The notes under the pieces: model-generated
Told to the model about the DNA's origin: nothing
The model's database searches: none
The model's input: the letters and a program-made list of their open reading frames with translations, nothing else
Translations under genes and position numbers: made by a program
Assembly: GCF_040183065.1 (NCBI RefSeq)
Contig: NC_091122.1
Coordinates: 152,921,955 to 152,985,954 of the forward strand
Direction of reading: 5' to 3'
DNA from: Periplaneta americana
Taxonomy: Eukaryota > Arthropoda > Insecta > Blattodea > Blattidae
DNA length: 64,000 nt
Shown: positions 12,074 to 21,034 of the stretch, piece after piece
Numbering within the stretch: the stretch's first letter is position 1
Layout of the letters: every line of letters starts with the position of its first letter

Positions 12074-14074
12074 ATTTGGCAGTGACAGGTTTTGAATTTG
12101 AGGGTGACAGAGTGATTGTGGGAATGACTAGGAGTGAATTTGAGAGTGACTGGGAGTGAATAAGGGAGTGACTTATAGTTGATTTGGGAGTGATTGTGTG
12201 GATTTGGGAGTGGCTACGAGTGAATTCGGAGTGACAAGTGGTAAATTTGTGAATGAGTGAAGTTAGGAGTGACTAGGAGTGAACTTGGAAGTGACCGGCA
12301 TTCAGTTTGTGAGTGATTGAGAGTGAGTTTGGGAATGACTAGGAGAGAATTTGCGAATGAGCTAGATTTAGTTTGGGAGTTTCTGGGAGTGATTTTGGAG
12401 TGACTAGTAAATTTTTCAATGTTGAGAAAATTTCAAATTTCTTCAAATCTCAAAATATTTTTTAGTTTCGAAAATTTTTGAAAATATTTTGAATTTTGAA
12501 AAATTTTAAAATTTTTTTCAATTAGTTTTTAATTTTGAAAAATTAAAAAAATTTTTGAAATTTGCATTCTGAAAATTTAGAAAATTTTTGAATTTTGAAA
12601 AATTAAATATTTTGTATTTTGAAAAATTTTAATTTTTGAAAATTTTGAAATTTTTTGAATTTTAAATTTTTTCTAATCTTGAAAAATTTTTAAATTTCGA
12701 AAATTTTTTAAATTATTTTGAATTTTGAAAAATTGAAAAAAAAATTGAAAATTTTTAATTTTTTAGATTTTGAAAATAGTTTAAATTATTTTGTGATCTG
12801 AAATTTTGGAAAAATTTTGAAATGTTTTCAATTTTGATAATTTGAATTTGGGAGTGACGGGGAGAGAATTTGAGAGTGAATATGGGAGTGACTAGGAGTG
12901 TATTTGAGTGACTGGGAGTGAATTTGGGAGTGACTGAGAGCTTGTTTGGTAGTGATTATGAGTGGATTTGGGAGTGATTAATTGTGAATTTGGGAGTGAT
13001 TTGGAGTTACTTTGGGAGTGGGTACGAGTGTGTTTGTTAGTGACTAGTAGTGAATTTGGGATTGACTGGAATTGAGTTTGGGAGTGATTGAAAGTAAGTT
13101 TGGGAATGACTAGGAGTGAGTTTGGGGTGACTAGGAGTTTGGGTTTCTCTAGCAGATTTTGCATGGACTAGGATTGAGTTTGTGACTAGTAGTGGGTTTT
13201 TGTGCCTAGGAGTGAATTTGGGATTAACTAGGAAAGAATTTGGAATTGACTAGGGAGAAATGGGGAGTGATTAAGAGTGAATTCGGTTGTTTGTCAGTGA
13301 CTATAAGTGAATTTAGTAGTGACTAATTGTGTATGAATGTGTGACTGGGTGTGAATTAGGGTGATGGAGTGAATTTGGATGACTAGAAGTGAATTAGGGA
13401 GGTTCTAGGAGTAAATTGGAGTGACAAGGGTAAATTTGTGAATGACTGAAGTTGGGAGTGACTAGGAGTGAATGTTGTAGTGACCGGCATTGAGTTTGGG
13501 AGTGATTAAGAGTGAGTTTGGGAATGACAAGAATTGAATTTGCGAGTGACCTAGATTTAATTTGGGAGTGTCCAGGAGTGATTTTGGAGTGACTAGTATA
13601 TTTTTTTAATTTTGAGAAAATTTGAAATTTGTTTAAATCTCGAAATATTTTTTAGTTTCTAAAATTTTTGAAAATATTTTGAATTTTGAAAAAATTTAAA
13701 AATTTGAAATTTTTTTGAATTTTGAAAATTTTTTAAATTAAAATTTTTTTTTAATATTGAAAATTTTTTTAAATTAGTTTTTTAATTTTGAAAAATTTAA
13801 ACATTTTTTGAAATTTGTTTGCATTTTGAGAAATTTAGAAAATTTCTGAATTTTGAAAAATTTAAATTTATGAATTTTGAAAAATTTAAATGTTTGAAAA
13901 TTTTGAAATTTTTTGAATTTTGAATTGTTTCTAATATTGAAAACTTTTTAAATTATTTTGAATTTTGAAAATTAAAAAAAAATTCAAATTTTTAATTTTT
14001 TAATTTTCGAAAATAGTTTCAATTATTTTGTGATCTGAAATTATTGAAAATTTTGAAATTTTTTCAATTTTGAT
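12074..14074. repeat. Higher-order unit 4 of satellite A
   Basis: Short G-rich (about 12074-12408), AT (12409-12846), long G-rich (12847-13588), AT (13589-14074): the same four-part order as 3819-5828 and 5829-7890. The final AT module is part of the 1686-bp-offset duplication with the one at about 15430-15761. Confidence 0.8.
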
Positions 14075-15761
14075 AATGACTATGAATGATTTTGGGAGTG
14101 CATTTGGGAGTGACTGCTGAATTTGTGACTCGGACTGAATTGGGGAGTACGTTGGAGAGTGAGGAGTGGGAGTGACGGTGTAGCTAGGAGCGAATGTGGG
14201 AGAGACTAGGAGTGAATTTGGGAGTGACTATGAATTGGGGGTGACGGAGTGAATTTTGGGAGTGACTAAGAGTGGTATTGAGAGTGACTGAGTGAGTTTG
14301 GAAGTAACTCGGAGTTGGTTTGGAAGTGACTAGGTGTGAATTTGGGAGTGGCTAGGAGTGATTTTGAGAGTGACTAGGAGTGAGATTTGGGAGTGTTTAG
14401 GATTGAATTTTGGAGTGACTATTAGTGAGTTTTGGAGTGACTAGGAGTGACAGTTTGGGAGAGATTAATAAATTTTGCTGTAAGTTGGAGTGAGTTTGAG
14501 ATTGACTAAGAGTGTTTTTGTTAGTGACTAGGAGTGAATTGGGGAGCGACTATGAGTGAATTTGGAATTGACTCGGGATAATTTGGGAGTGACTAGGAGT
14601 GAATTTGGGAGTGTCTATGGAGTGAATTTGGGAGTGTCTTGGGGAGTTTGGCAGTGACTAGGAGAGTATTTGAGTGACTGGGAGTGAATTTTGGAGTGTG
14701 TGGGAGTGAATATGGGAGTGACTAGGTGTGAAATTGAGAGTGAATAGGAGTGAATTTGGCAGTGACTAATAGTAATTTTGGGTGTCACTAGGAGTTAGTT
14801 TGGGAGTGACTAGGAGTTAGTTTGGGTTTGTCTAGTAGATTTTGCATGGACTAGGATTGAATTTGTGACTAGTAGTGGGTTTTTGTGCCTAGGAGTGAAT
14901 TTGGGATTGACTAGGAAAGAATTTGGAATTGACTAGTGAGAAATGGGGGGTTATTAAGAGTGAATTCGGTTGTTTGTCAGTGACTATAAGCGAATTTAGT
15001 GGTGACTAATTGTGTATGAAAGTGTGACTGGGTGTGAATTAGGGTGATGGAGTGAATTTTAGTGACTAGGAGTGAATTAGGGAGGTTCTAGGAGTAAATT
15101 GGAGTGACAAGGGGTAAATTTGTGAATGAGTCAAGTTGGGAGTGACTAGGAGTGAATTTGGGAGTGACCGGCATTGAGTTTGTGAGTGATTAAGAGTGAG
15201 TTTGGGAATGACTAGGAGTGAATTTGCGAGTGACCTAGATTTAGTTTGGGAGTGTCCAGGAGTGAATTTGGAGTGACTAGTAAATTTTTTTAATTTTGAG
15301 AAAATTTGAAATTTGTTTAAATCTCGAAATATTTTTTTTAGTTTCGAAATTTTTTGAAAATATTTTGAAATTTGAAAAATGTTAAAATTTTGAAATTTTT
15401 TTTAATTTTGAAAATTTTTTTAAATTTTTAATTTTTTTTAATTGTGAAAATTTTTTAAATTAGTTTCTTAATTTTGAAAAATTTAAACATTTTTTGAAAT
15501 TTGTTTGCATTTTGAGAAATTTAGAAAATTTCTGAATTTTGAAAAATTTAAATTGATGAATTTTGAAAAATTTAAATGTTTGAAAATTTTGAAATTTTTT
15601 GAATTTTGAATTGTTTCTAATATTGAAAATTTTTTAAATTATTTTGAATTTTGAAAATTAAAAAAAAAATCAAATTTTTAATTTTTTAATTTTCGAAAAT
15701 AGTTTCAATTATTTTGTGATCTGAAATTATTGAAAATTTTGAAATTTTTTCAATTTTGATA
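14075..15761. repeat. G-rich plus AT module, left copy of the 1686-bp-offset duplication
   Basis: G-rich to about 15279, then AT. From about 13740 to 14823 the sequence is closely repeated at about 15430-16509 at a constant offset of 1686 bp (for example the tgataatgactatgaatgat junction at 14071 and 15757). Similarity ends where the left copy continues gggtttgtctag and the right copy continues tggagtgattagg. Confidence 0.8.
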
Positions 15762-17145
15762 ATGACTATGAATGATTTTGGGAGTGCATTTGGGAGTGAC
15801 TGCTGAATTTGTGACTCGGAGTGAATTCGGGAGTACGTTGGAGAGTGAGGAGTGGGAGTGACGGTGTAGCTAGGAGCGAATGTGGGTGAGACTAGGAGTG
15901 AATTTGGGAGTGACTAGGAATTGGGGGTGACGGAGTGAATTTTGGGAGTGACTAAGAGTGGTATTGAGAGTGACTGAGTGAGTTTGGAAGTAACTCGGAG
16001 TGGGTTTGGAAGTGACTAGGTGTGAATTTGGGAGTGGCTAGGAGTGATTTTGAGAGTGACTAGGAGTGAGATTTGGGAGTGTTTAGGATTGAATTTGGGA
16101 GTGACTATTAGTGAGTTTTGGAGTGACTAGGGGTGACAGTTTGGGAGAGATTAATAAATTTTGCTGTAAGTTGGAGTGAGTTTGAGATTGACTAAGAGTG
16201 TTTTTGTTAGTGACTAGGAGTGAATTGGGGAGCGACTATGAGTGAATTTGGAATTGACTCGGGATAATTTGGGAGTGACTAGGAGTGAATTTGGGAGTGT
16301 CTATGGAGTGAATTTGGGAGTGTCTTGGGGAGTTTGGCAGTGACTAGGAGAGTATTTGAGTGACTGGGAGTGAATTTTGGAGTGTGTGGGAGTGAATATG
16401 GGAGTGACTAGGTGTGAAATTGAGAGTGAATAGGAGTGAATTTGGCAGTGACTAATAGTAATTTTGGGAGTCACTAGGAGTTAGTTTGGGAGTGACTAGG
16501 AGTTAGTTTTGGAGTGATTAGGAGTGATTTTGAGAGTGCCTAGGAGTGAGTTTTGGGATGACTGGGGGCGAATTTGGGGGTGATAAAGTGTGAATTTGGG
16601 AGTGACTGCGAGTGAATTTGGGAGTGGCTAGAAGTGAGTTTGGGACTGACTAGGAGTGCGTTTGGGAGTGACGTAAGTTTTGCATGGACTAGGGATTGAT
16701 TTTTAGTGCGTAGGAATGAATTTGGGAGTAAGAGAGAATTTGGGAGTGACTAAGATTGAATTTGGTAGTGACATATTGAGTTTGGGAGTGATTAGAAATG
16801 AGTTTGGGAATGACTAGCAGTGAATTTGGGAATGACTAGAAGGGAGTTTGGTAGTGACTAGGATTGAGTTTGGGAGTGACTAGTAATTTTTGCATGGACT
16901 ATGAGTGACTGAGTGCCTAGCAGAGTTTTTTGTGCCTAGGAGTGAATTTGGGGAGTGGCTAGGGGAGAATTTGAAATTGACTAGGGAGAAATTGGGAGTG
17001 ACTAGGAGTGAATTCGGCGGTTTGGCAGTGACTAGAAAAGAATTTATTAGTGACTAATAGTGTATGAGGGAGGGACTGGGTGTGATTTTGTGAATGACTG
17101 GGAGTGAATTTTGGAGTGTCTCGGAGTGAATTTTGGAGTGGAGGA
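15762..17145. repeat. Terminal G-rich module of satellite A
   Basis: Begins with the right copy of the 1686-bp-offset duplication and then runs through further 22-bp units to the abrupt right edge of the array. Units near the edge (about 16680-17130) are more irregular than those inside. A short perfect hairpin, AGGAGT-TTTT-ACTCCT, sits exactly at the edge (17142-17157). Confidence 0.8.
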
Positions 17146-17157
17146 GTTTTTACTCCT

Positions 17158-18408
17158 TCAGGGAAGAATTAAGACTGTATTTTTGTACATGTTATTTTCC
17201 TAACAATAAACAACAATAAACAATTAATATTACTTTATTGCCATAAAACACAAAGTATACAGGCATAGTCAGACATTTACATTCAAATATACAGTAAGTT
17301 ATATTAAAAAATATCAACATTATATAAACATTCATTTGTTAAAATAGACTTAATTTTATTTTTAAACACATTACCAGGCAAACACCTCATATTAAGATGT
17401 AAACTGTTACAAAGTTTAACTGACATAAAATACCAAATGATGACATTCCCTTCATATTACCTATTAACTTTCTTTGCCAATACAAATAATATTATTCAGA
17501 GACATTATGACATGAAGCGAGAAAATGGCGGGTTACTGAGTCTGCAATGCACAGGCTGTTAGATGTGCGGGTGGACCCTCAGTCTCCATATGGCATTCAC
17601 TGTAGTCCAGTTACAAAATCCTTCATCTCTAAAGTGTAGTGATTATAATGTATTGCAATGTCCACCAAGAAAACTAGACGTAAACTCCGAACAAATTTCC
17701 AAACATACCTGTCTTTTCTGTTCAAACAATTTCAAAACTCACTGAAAGGTACAGCCTCAGTGAACAATGCAAAATCAAACAGAAAACGTAGTATTCTAAC
17801 ACAAGAAAAATTATATTAGGCTGGTGAAAGAATAGAACTAAGGAGTATTGTTGATATGTCAGGTATGTCTATGGTAGCAAATGGAGACCATTTCCAGCAA
17901 CGACTGTGAGCATGAGAAGTCCAAATCATCGAACATTTATTGTTAGTATTGTTATGTATTATAGAATTCCCGGTGAAATGGTTACACAATCGCAGGAAAC
18001 CACGGTAGCATGAGTCACCCGATATTTTTTCGCATCACACCATAATGTCTCTGCTCAATGCATATATTGCATTTTGGTCAATATTGTTGCTAGTCGTAGA
18101 CATAAATGTCCATGCAATGTAACGAGCAACATATGCCTGTGTTTTGTTTTTTCTCATAATACATCACCACCAACTCCATGGTGCTGAAAAAAAGCAGACA
18201 TACTCACAGTGATACAAACAGCTTTTATAGGACTATAGCCGAATATGTTTCAATTTGTAAACACGTGTCCATTCCTAATATTACTCCTTATTCTAATTTG
18301 ATGACATTACACAACAGGGACCTCTTCATACCACTCAACAAATTTCCTCCACTATGGCTGCTGCATCCTTGCTTGGATTCTGTAACCTGACACTTTGTAA
18401 CAAAGAAT
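17158..18408. other. Low-copy-looking DNA, no recognisable gene
   Basis: Composition changes sharply at the satellite edge to ordinary AT-moderate sequence. Apart from the possible LINE remnant described separately, no coding or RNA feature is recognised. Short open frames at 17563-17745 and 18178-18390 on the + strand match no family I know and have no gene-like context. Confidence 0.6.
17304..17456 (-). pseudogene. Possible C-terminal remnant of a LINE reverse-transcriptase polyprotein
   Basis: On the minus strand a 50-codon open frame ends at a TAA (17304-17306). It has the arrangement VKLCNSL...MRCLPGNVFKNKIKSIL...LYNVDIF, which resembles the tail of insect LINE ORF2 proteins, where an N-x-L-P element is followed by an FK-x-x-(L/I)K-x-x-L helix and a short Tyr/Phe-rich end. 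The downstream minus-strand sequence (17160-17220) is rich in TTTATTGTT repeats, compatible with a LINE 3' tail. The frame is closed upstream by a TAA. The match is by pattern only, and chance cannot be excluded. Confidence 0.3.
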
Positions 18409-18422
18409 ATAATTCAATTATG
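18409..18422 (+). repeat. Target-site duplication, left copy (14 bp)
   Basis: ataattcaattatg occurs here and again at 18505-18518, directly flanking an 82-bp insert. The length and the perfect match fit a target duplication made by non-LTR (LINE or SINE) retroposition. Confidence 0.7.
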
Positions 18423-18504
18423 CAAATCTAGTCTTTCAGGTAAGGCTCCCTGTAAAGCAGATTTGAATAATTTCAAGGGAAAAATTGTTCCCTTGAAATT
18501 ATTC
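18423..18504 (+). mobile_element. 82-bp retroposed insert ending in a perfect hairpin
   Basis: The insert lies between two identical 14-bp direct repeats. Its right half is a perfect 17-bp inverted repeat (18465-18481 against 18488-18504) with a 6-nt loop. The left half, beginning caaatctagtctttcaggta, has no inverted partner. The shape suggests retroposition of a short RNA followed by snap-back second-strand priming, or twin priming of a very short 5'-truncated copy. I do not recognise the source element with certainty; a SINE-like source is possible. Confidence 0.6.
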
Positions 18505-18518
18505 ATAATTCAATTATG
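18505..18518 (+). repeat. Target-site duplication, right copy (14 bp)
   Basis: Identical to 18409-18422. It lies immediately after the second arm of the 17-bp hairpin. Confidence 0.7.
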
Positions 18519-18714
18519 TTTTCCAAAACGTATCTATAATTTAAAATGTGTCCCAAATCTGGGTGTAATGTGTTGCATCACTCTCATTTGTAAACGTAAA
18601 TCCTAATCTCCATCTTGTCTGGTAATTATTGCCTTCCCAAATAAATGTATACTGTTCCTACATTCCTTAATTAACTTATAACACAATTCATGTCTCCAGC
18701 ATCTACGATATTCA
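18519..18714. other. Short intergenic spacer
   Basis: About 200 bp of AT-rich sequence between the hairpin insert and the left 31-bp inverted repeat. Nothing recognisable is seen. Confidence 0.6.
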
Positions 18715-18745
18715 CAGCGAATAGAGATTATAAAGAATGGACACT
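18715..18745 (+). repeat. 31-bp inverted repeat, left arm
   Basis: cagcgaatagagattataaa followed by gaatggacact. The reverse complement occurs at 19879-19909 with a single mismatch (agaga against aggga). The arms enclose 1.13 kb, or about 0.73 kb once the LINE insertion with its duplicated target is removed. They may be the ends of an unknown foldback-type element or two oppositely oriented copies of one dispersed repeat. Confidence 0.65.
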
Positions 18746-18898
18746 TCGCGTCGGTCCCTTTGATGTAGCCGGACTGATTTCAATGACCTTCAAGCCAGCT
18801 AAAGCGTGAGATTCTGCTTTCTCCCTAGAGTTGGCGCTGACATCACACCAGCTAGCAGTCGACACAGCGGAAATATAACACATATAATTAATAAATCT

Positions 18899-18912
18899 AG
18901 GTACATTATGTA
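18899..18912 (+). repeat. LINE target-site duplication, left copy (14 bp)
   Basis: aggtacattatgta, repeated exactly at 19298-19311 on the far side of the LINE fragment. The first two bases could also belong to the TAAG tail, so the true duplication is 12-14 bp. Confidence 0.85.
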
Positions 18913-19297
18913 AAAAGGTTCTTAGGAAAATATTTGGGTCTAAGAGGGATGAAGTTACAGGAGAATGGTGAAAGTTACACAACGCAGAGCTGCACGGATT
19001 GTATTCTTCATCTGACATAATTAGGAACATAAAATCCAGACGTTTGAGATGGGCAGGACATGTTGCACGTATGGGCGAATCCACAAATGCATATAGAGTG
19101 TTAGTTGGGAGGCCGGAGGGAAAAAGAACTTTGGGGAGGCCGAGACGTAGGTAGGAAGATAATATTAAAATGGATTTGAAGGAAGCGGGTTATGATGGTA
19201 GAGACTGGATTAATATTGCTCAGGATAGGGACCAATGGCGGGCTTATGTGAGGGCGGCAATGAACATCCGGGTTCCTTAAAAGCCAGTAAGTAAGTA
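18913..19297 (+). mobile_element. 5'-truncated non-LTR retrotransposon (LINE) fragment, 385 bp
   Basis: Contains only the 3' end of a LINE ORF2 followed by the tail agccagtaagtaagtaag. It is bounded by a perfect 14-bp target duplication, so it is a single dead-on-arrival insertion made by target-primed reverse transcription. It lies inside the region bounded by the 31-bp inverted repeats and therefore arrived after that structure. The protein motif RLRWAGHVARM with a downstream GRP-x-G-K-x-x-LGRPRR block is typical of endonuclease-reverse-transcriptase LINEs of insects. Assignment to an RTE-like clade is inference. Confidence 0.85.
18915..19280 (+). pseudogene. LINE ORF2 C-terminus, two in-frame stops
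   Basis: One frame runs the whole length and ends at TAA (19278-19280). Visible blocks are KVLRKIFG at the start, SRRLRWAGHVARMGE in the middle, and then a GRP...LGRPRRR block, DGRDWINIAQDRDQWRAYV and NIRVP at the end. Premature stops occur at 18969-18971 (TGA) and 19152-19154 (TAG, replacing a residue after the Arg-rich GRPRRR block). There is no frameshift. The reverse-transcriptase domain itself is absent because of 5' truncation. Confidence 0.85.
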
Positions 19298-19311
19298 AGG
19301 TACATTATGTA
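19298..19311 (+). repeat. LINE target-site duplication, right copy (14 bp)
   Basis: Exact match to 18899-18912, immediately after the TAAG-type tail. Confidence 0.85.
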
Positions 19312-19878
19312 CTCAAATAAAATAAATTGGATCCATAAAATAATAAATCCGTCATTAACTGTAATGTCTAGACTCTAGAGTTCCTTTATAATGAGAGTTG
19401 AGACGTTGACCCCAACAACAATTAAAATATGTAATGATTTGATATGGAAAAACAAAACTCTTACGAGAAGTAAAACCATATACCTATATTATATTATATA
19501 CCAATATTAAACGAATTTGATTCATAATTTTATAATGTATTATATTATTTTATAATATAATTTATTATATCTGAAATATAAAAAATTATTATTACAACTA
19601 GTTCGTCACTGAGAAATATGGAGAAGCTGTTAACTTGAATTTATTTTAAGCAAAGCGTTAATGGATTATGCAATAAGGTAGGCGATATTCGAATCCTATG
19701 TCTCAACCATAGACAAATACAGTAAATAGAAAGACCCCCAACTCAATGTATTACCTTCGACACGCTCAACTCTATTCTCATATTATCTTAGCCTATTCTC
19801 GATTACACTAACCTCTAGCGCTTGAAAGTAAAACTAAACGCTGGCTCACAGAGAAACAAAACACAGGAAAATTCGCTC
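19312..19878. other. Spacer with a TA-rich hairpin, no gene
   Basis: AT-rich sequence. A 10-bp perfect stem (19539-19548 with 19552-19561, loop TTT) occurs in a run of TATAAT-like sequence at about 19490-19590. No coding signal is recognised. Confidence 0.55.
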
Positions 19879-19909
19879 AGTGTCCATTCTTTATAATCCC
19901 TATTCGCTG
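19879..19909 (-). repeat. 31-bp inverted repeat, right arm
   Basis: Reverse complement of 18715-18745 with one mismatch. Similarity stops abruptly on both sides of the arm. No convincing target duplication is seen outside the pair; only a weak tattc match is present. Confidence 0.65.
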
Positions 19910-20160
19910 CTATTCCTTCAACACATTCTATTTACGAAATACTAAGCCTAATGATGTCAAACATTTTATACTGTTAGCACTTGCAATACGAGTATGTTAG
20001 AGAGTGAATATCACTGAGAATTAAATTACCTTTTATACAGATTACAGTAGTATGTCTTTTATTGTTAACAATTATATTATCTCCTCTATTCCACACGCAC
20101 ACGAAAACACACACACGCAATTAAAATGTTTAATACATTTGAAGAAATAAAATTATTTTA
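19910..20160. other. Spacer with a short CA-rich tract
   Basis: No recognised gene. A small impure CA-type microsatellite lies at about 20093-20120 (cacacgcacacgaaaacaca). Confidence 0.5.
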
Positions 20161-20170
20161 TTTAAATAAC
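20161..20170 (+). repeat. Target-site duplication of the outer LINE, left copy (10 bp)
   Basis: tttaaataac, repeated at 22741-22750 directly after the TAG tail of the reverse-transcriptase LINE. The first LINE-derived base would be 20171. The motif is short and AT-rich, so the call relies on its exact placement at both ends. Confidence 0.65.
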
Positions 20171-20183
20171 TGCTTTACATTGG

Positions 20184-20191
20184 GTGATAAC
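20184..20191 (+). repeat. hAT target-site duplication, left copy (8 bp)
   Basis: gtgataac, repeated at 21835-21842. Eight base pairs is the characteristic target duplication of hAT transposons. The preceding G also matches, so 9 bp cannot be strictly excluded. Confidence 0.85.
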
Positions 20192-20211
20192 TAGACATCG
20201 GATTTTTAGGC
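20192..20211 (+). repeat. hAT terminal inverted repeat, left end
   Basis: tagacatcggatttttaggc. Its partner on the opposite strand is 21815-21834. Further copies of ttttaggc follow within the next 100 bp. Confidence 0.85.
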
Positions 20212-20504
20212 ACTAAAAATTGCAGTTTTAGGCGCCTAAAATAAGCTCAAAATTTGTAAAATTAGGCTCTATTTTAATGAAAATAGGCATTTTAGGCACA
20301 TCAAGGTATCATACTTATTTCTTTCACTGAAATTTTTAGTTATACACTAAAATACGCACAAAAAAGTATGTTTAAACATTAAAAAAGAATACTATATTAT
20401 ATTTATAAACAGAGCTGCACAAATTTAATATATTGAGACTAATGAAATAATGATTATTGATATCAAGAATACTCATTTTAAGTTATCGAAATTCAGTTCC
20501 ATGC

Positions 20505-20738
20505 TCAGACTTTATTATAATTATCTGCACAGTACACCACCAGAATTTTTTCTAAATTCTCCACAGTTAACCTTTGCCTTTTGTCACTGAGAATCATTCT
20601 GAAAGCAGAAAAACTTCTTTCAACCGAAACTGATGTGAGAGGCGCAAATTTTAAATTAGGTACAATAGAAACATCAATACTTACTGGAACATTTACACCT
20701 AATCCTAATTGTTGTATTGCCGTATTTCTATCACAAAG
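20505..20738 (-). pseudogene. hAT transposase C-terminal (dimerisation) fragment
   Basis: A 77-codon open segment ending in TGA. It contains SVSVERSFSAFRMILSDKR followed directly by QRLTVENLEKILVVY, the conserved hAT C-terminal dimerisation motif (Ser/Thr-x-E-R-x-F-S, then L-S-x-x-R-x-x-L-x-x-E-x-L) at residues 38-66. The family uses this region to assemble the transposase and to complete the RNase H-like fold. The segment is cut off upstream by an in-frame TAA (20739-20741). The frame within the motif is intact, with no stop or frameshift, which suggests the element is not extremely old. Confidence 0.85.
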
Positions 20739-20905
20739 TTAGTGGGTTCGAACAATCAAAATTTTAATGACCTGCAAATACTTTAACTATCGGAATTTAA
20801 AAGGTTAAAGTGTAGTGGTCTTAAAAAGAATTATACCTCAGGATAGCTCAGTCAATGTATAAATATTATAGGCCTACTCATTAAAATTAATAGAATTTAT
20901 ATATT

Positions 20906-21034
20906 TCAACTATTGTTACATACCTGTTTGCTACAAATCTTGCAGAATATTATTTTTCCATCATAAGTGAATTCTGAATATTCTGTTAGCCATTGCCGGA
21001 TCAATGTAGATTTTGCACTTATATTTTTCGGCAT
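20906..21034 (-). pseudogene. hAT transposase N-terminal exon with half of a BED-type zinc finger
   Basis: A 42-codon frame starting MPKNISAKSTLIRQWLTEY and containing YDGKIIFCKICSKQ, with the CxxC pair at residues 31-34 typical of the BED-type finger at the start of many hAT transposases. Directly after the Gln codon the sequence reads CAG|GTATGT (donor side at 20918-20926, minus strand), a good 5' splice site, so the frame probably ends by splicing and not at the TGA at 20906-20908. The His pair of the finger and the catalytic domain are not found downstream, in agreement with an internal deletion. Confidence 0.65.

Larger units (their letters stand above)
1..17145. repeat. Composite satellite A: alternating G-rich minisatellite and AT-rich modules
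   Basis: The whole stretch is tandem repeat. G-rich modules are built from a degenerate 22-bp unit, approximately GGGAGTGACTA + GGAGTGAATTT, so the unit is itself two related 11-bp halves sharing GGAGTGA. AT-rich modules of about 270-710 bp consist of A- and T-tracts around AATTTTGAAAA. Most AT modules start in the same way (gactagtaaattttt, then gagaaaatttgaaat) and end in the same way (attttgtgatctgaaatta, then caattttgataatttgaat), so the modules are homologous and not merely similar in composition. The + strand of the G-rich modules has few C residues, which is a strong strand bias. Frames on the minus strand that look open here are translations of the 22-bp unit (Ser/His/Gln/Leu/Pro/Thr only) and are not genes. 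Confidence 0.95.

Noticed and set aside
890..13164. Many minus-strand open frames of 60-90 codons rich in Ser, His, Gln, Leu, Pro and Thr
   Set aside because: They are translations of the 22-bp satellite unit. They lie only in the G-rich modules, recur with each unit and have no gene-like context.
1..17145. Telomeric repeat or G-quadruplex array
   Set aside because: The unit is GGAGTGA-based with interrupted G runs mostly of two or three. No TTAGG or TTAGGG tandem run is seen.
17158..18400. Host exons suggested by frames at 17563-17745 and 18178-18390
   Set aside because: Both are short and without recognisable domains, and neither can be linked to a plausible gene model by eye.
18728..19084. 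118-codon minus-strand open frame
   Set aside because: It is antisense to the LINE C-terminus and runs through its left target duplication into the flank. The sense strand has clear LINE motifs.
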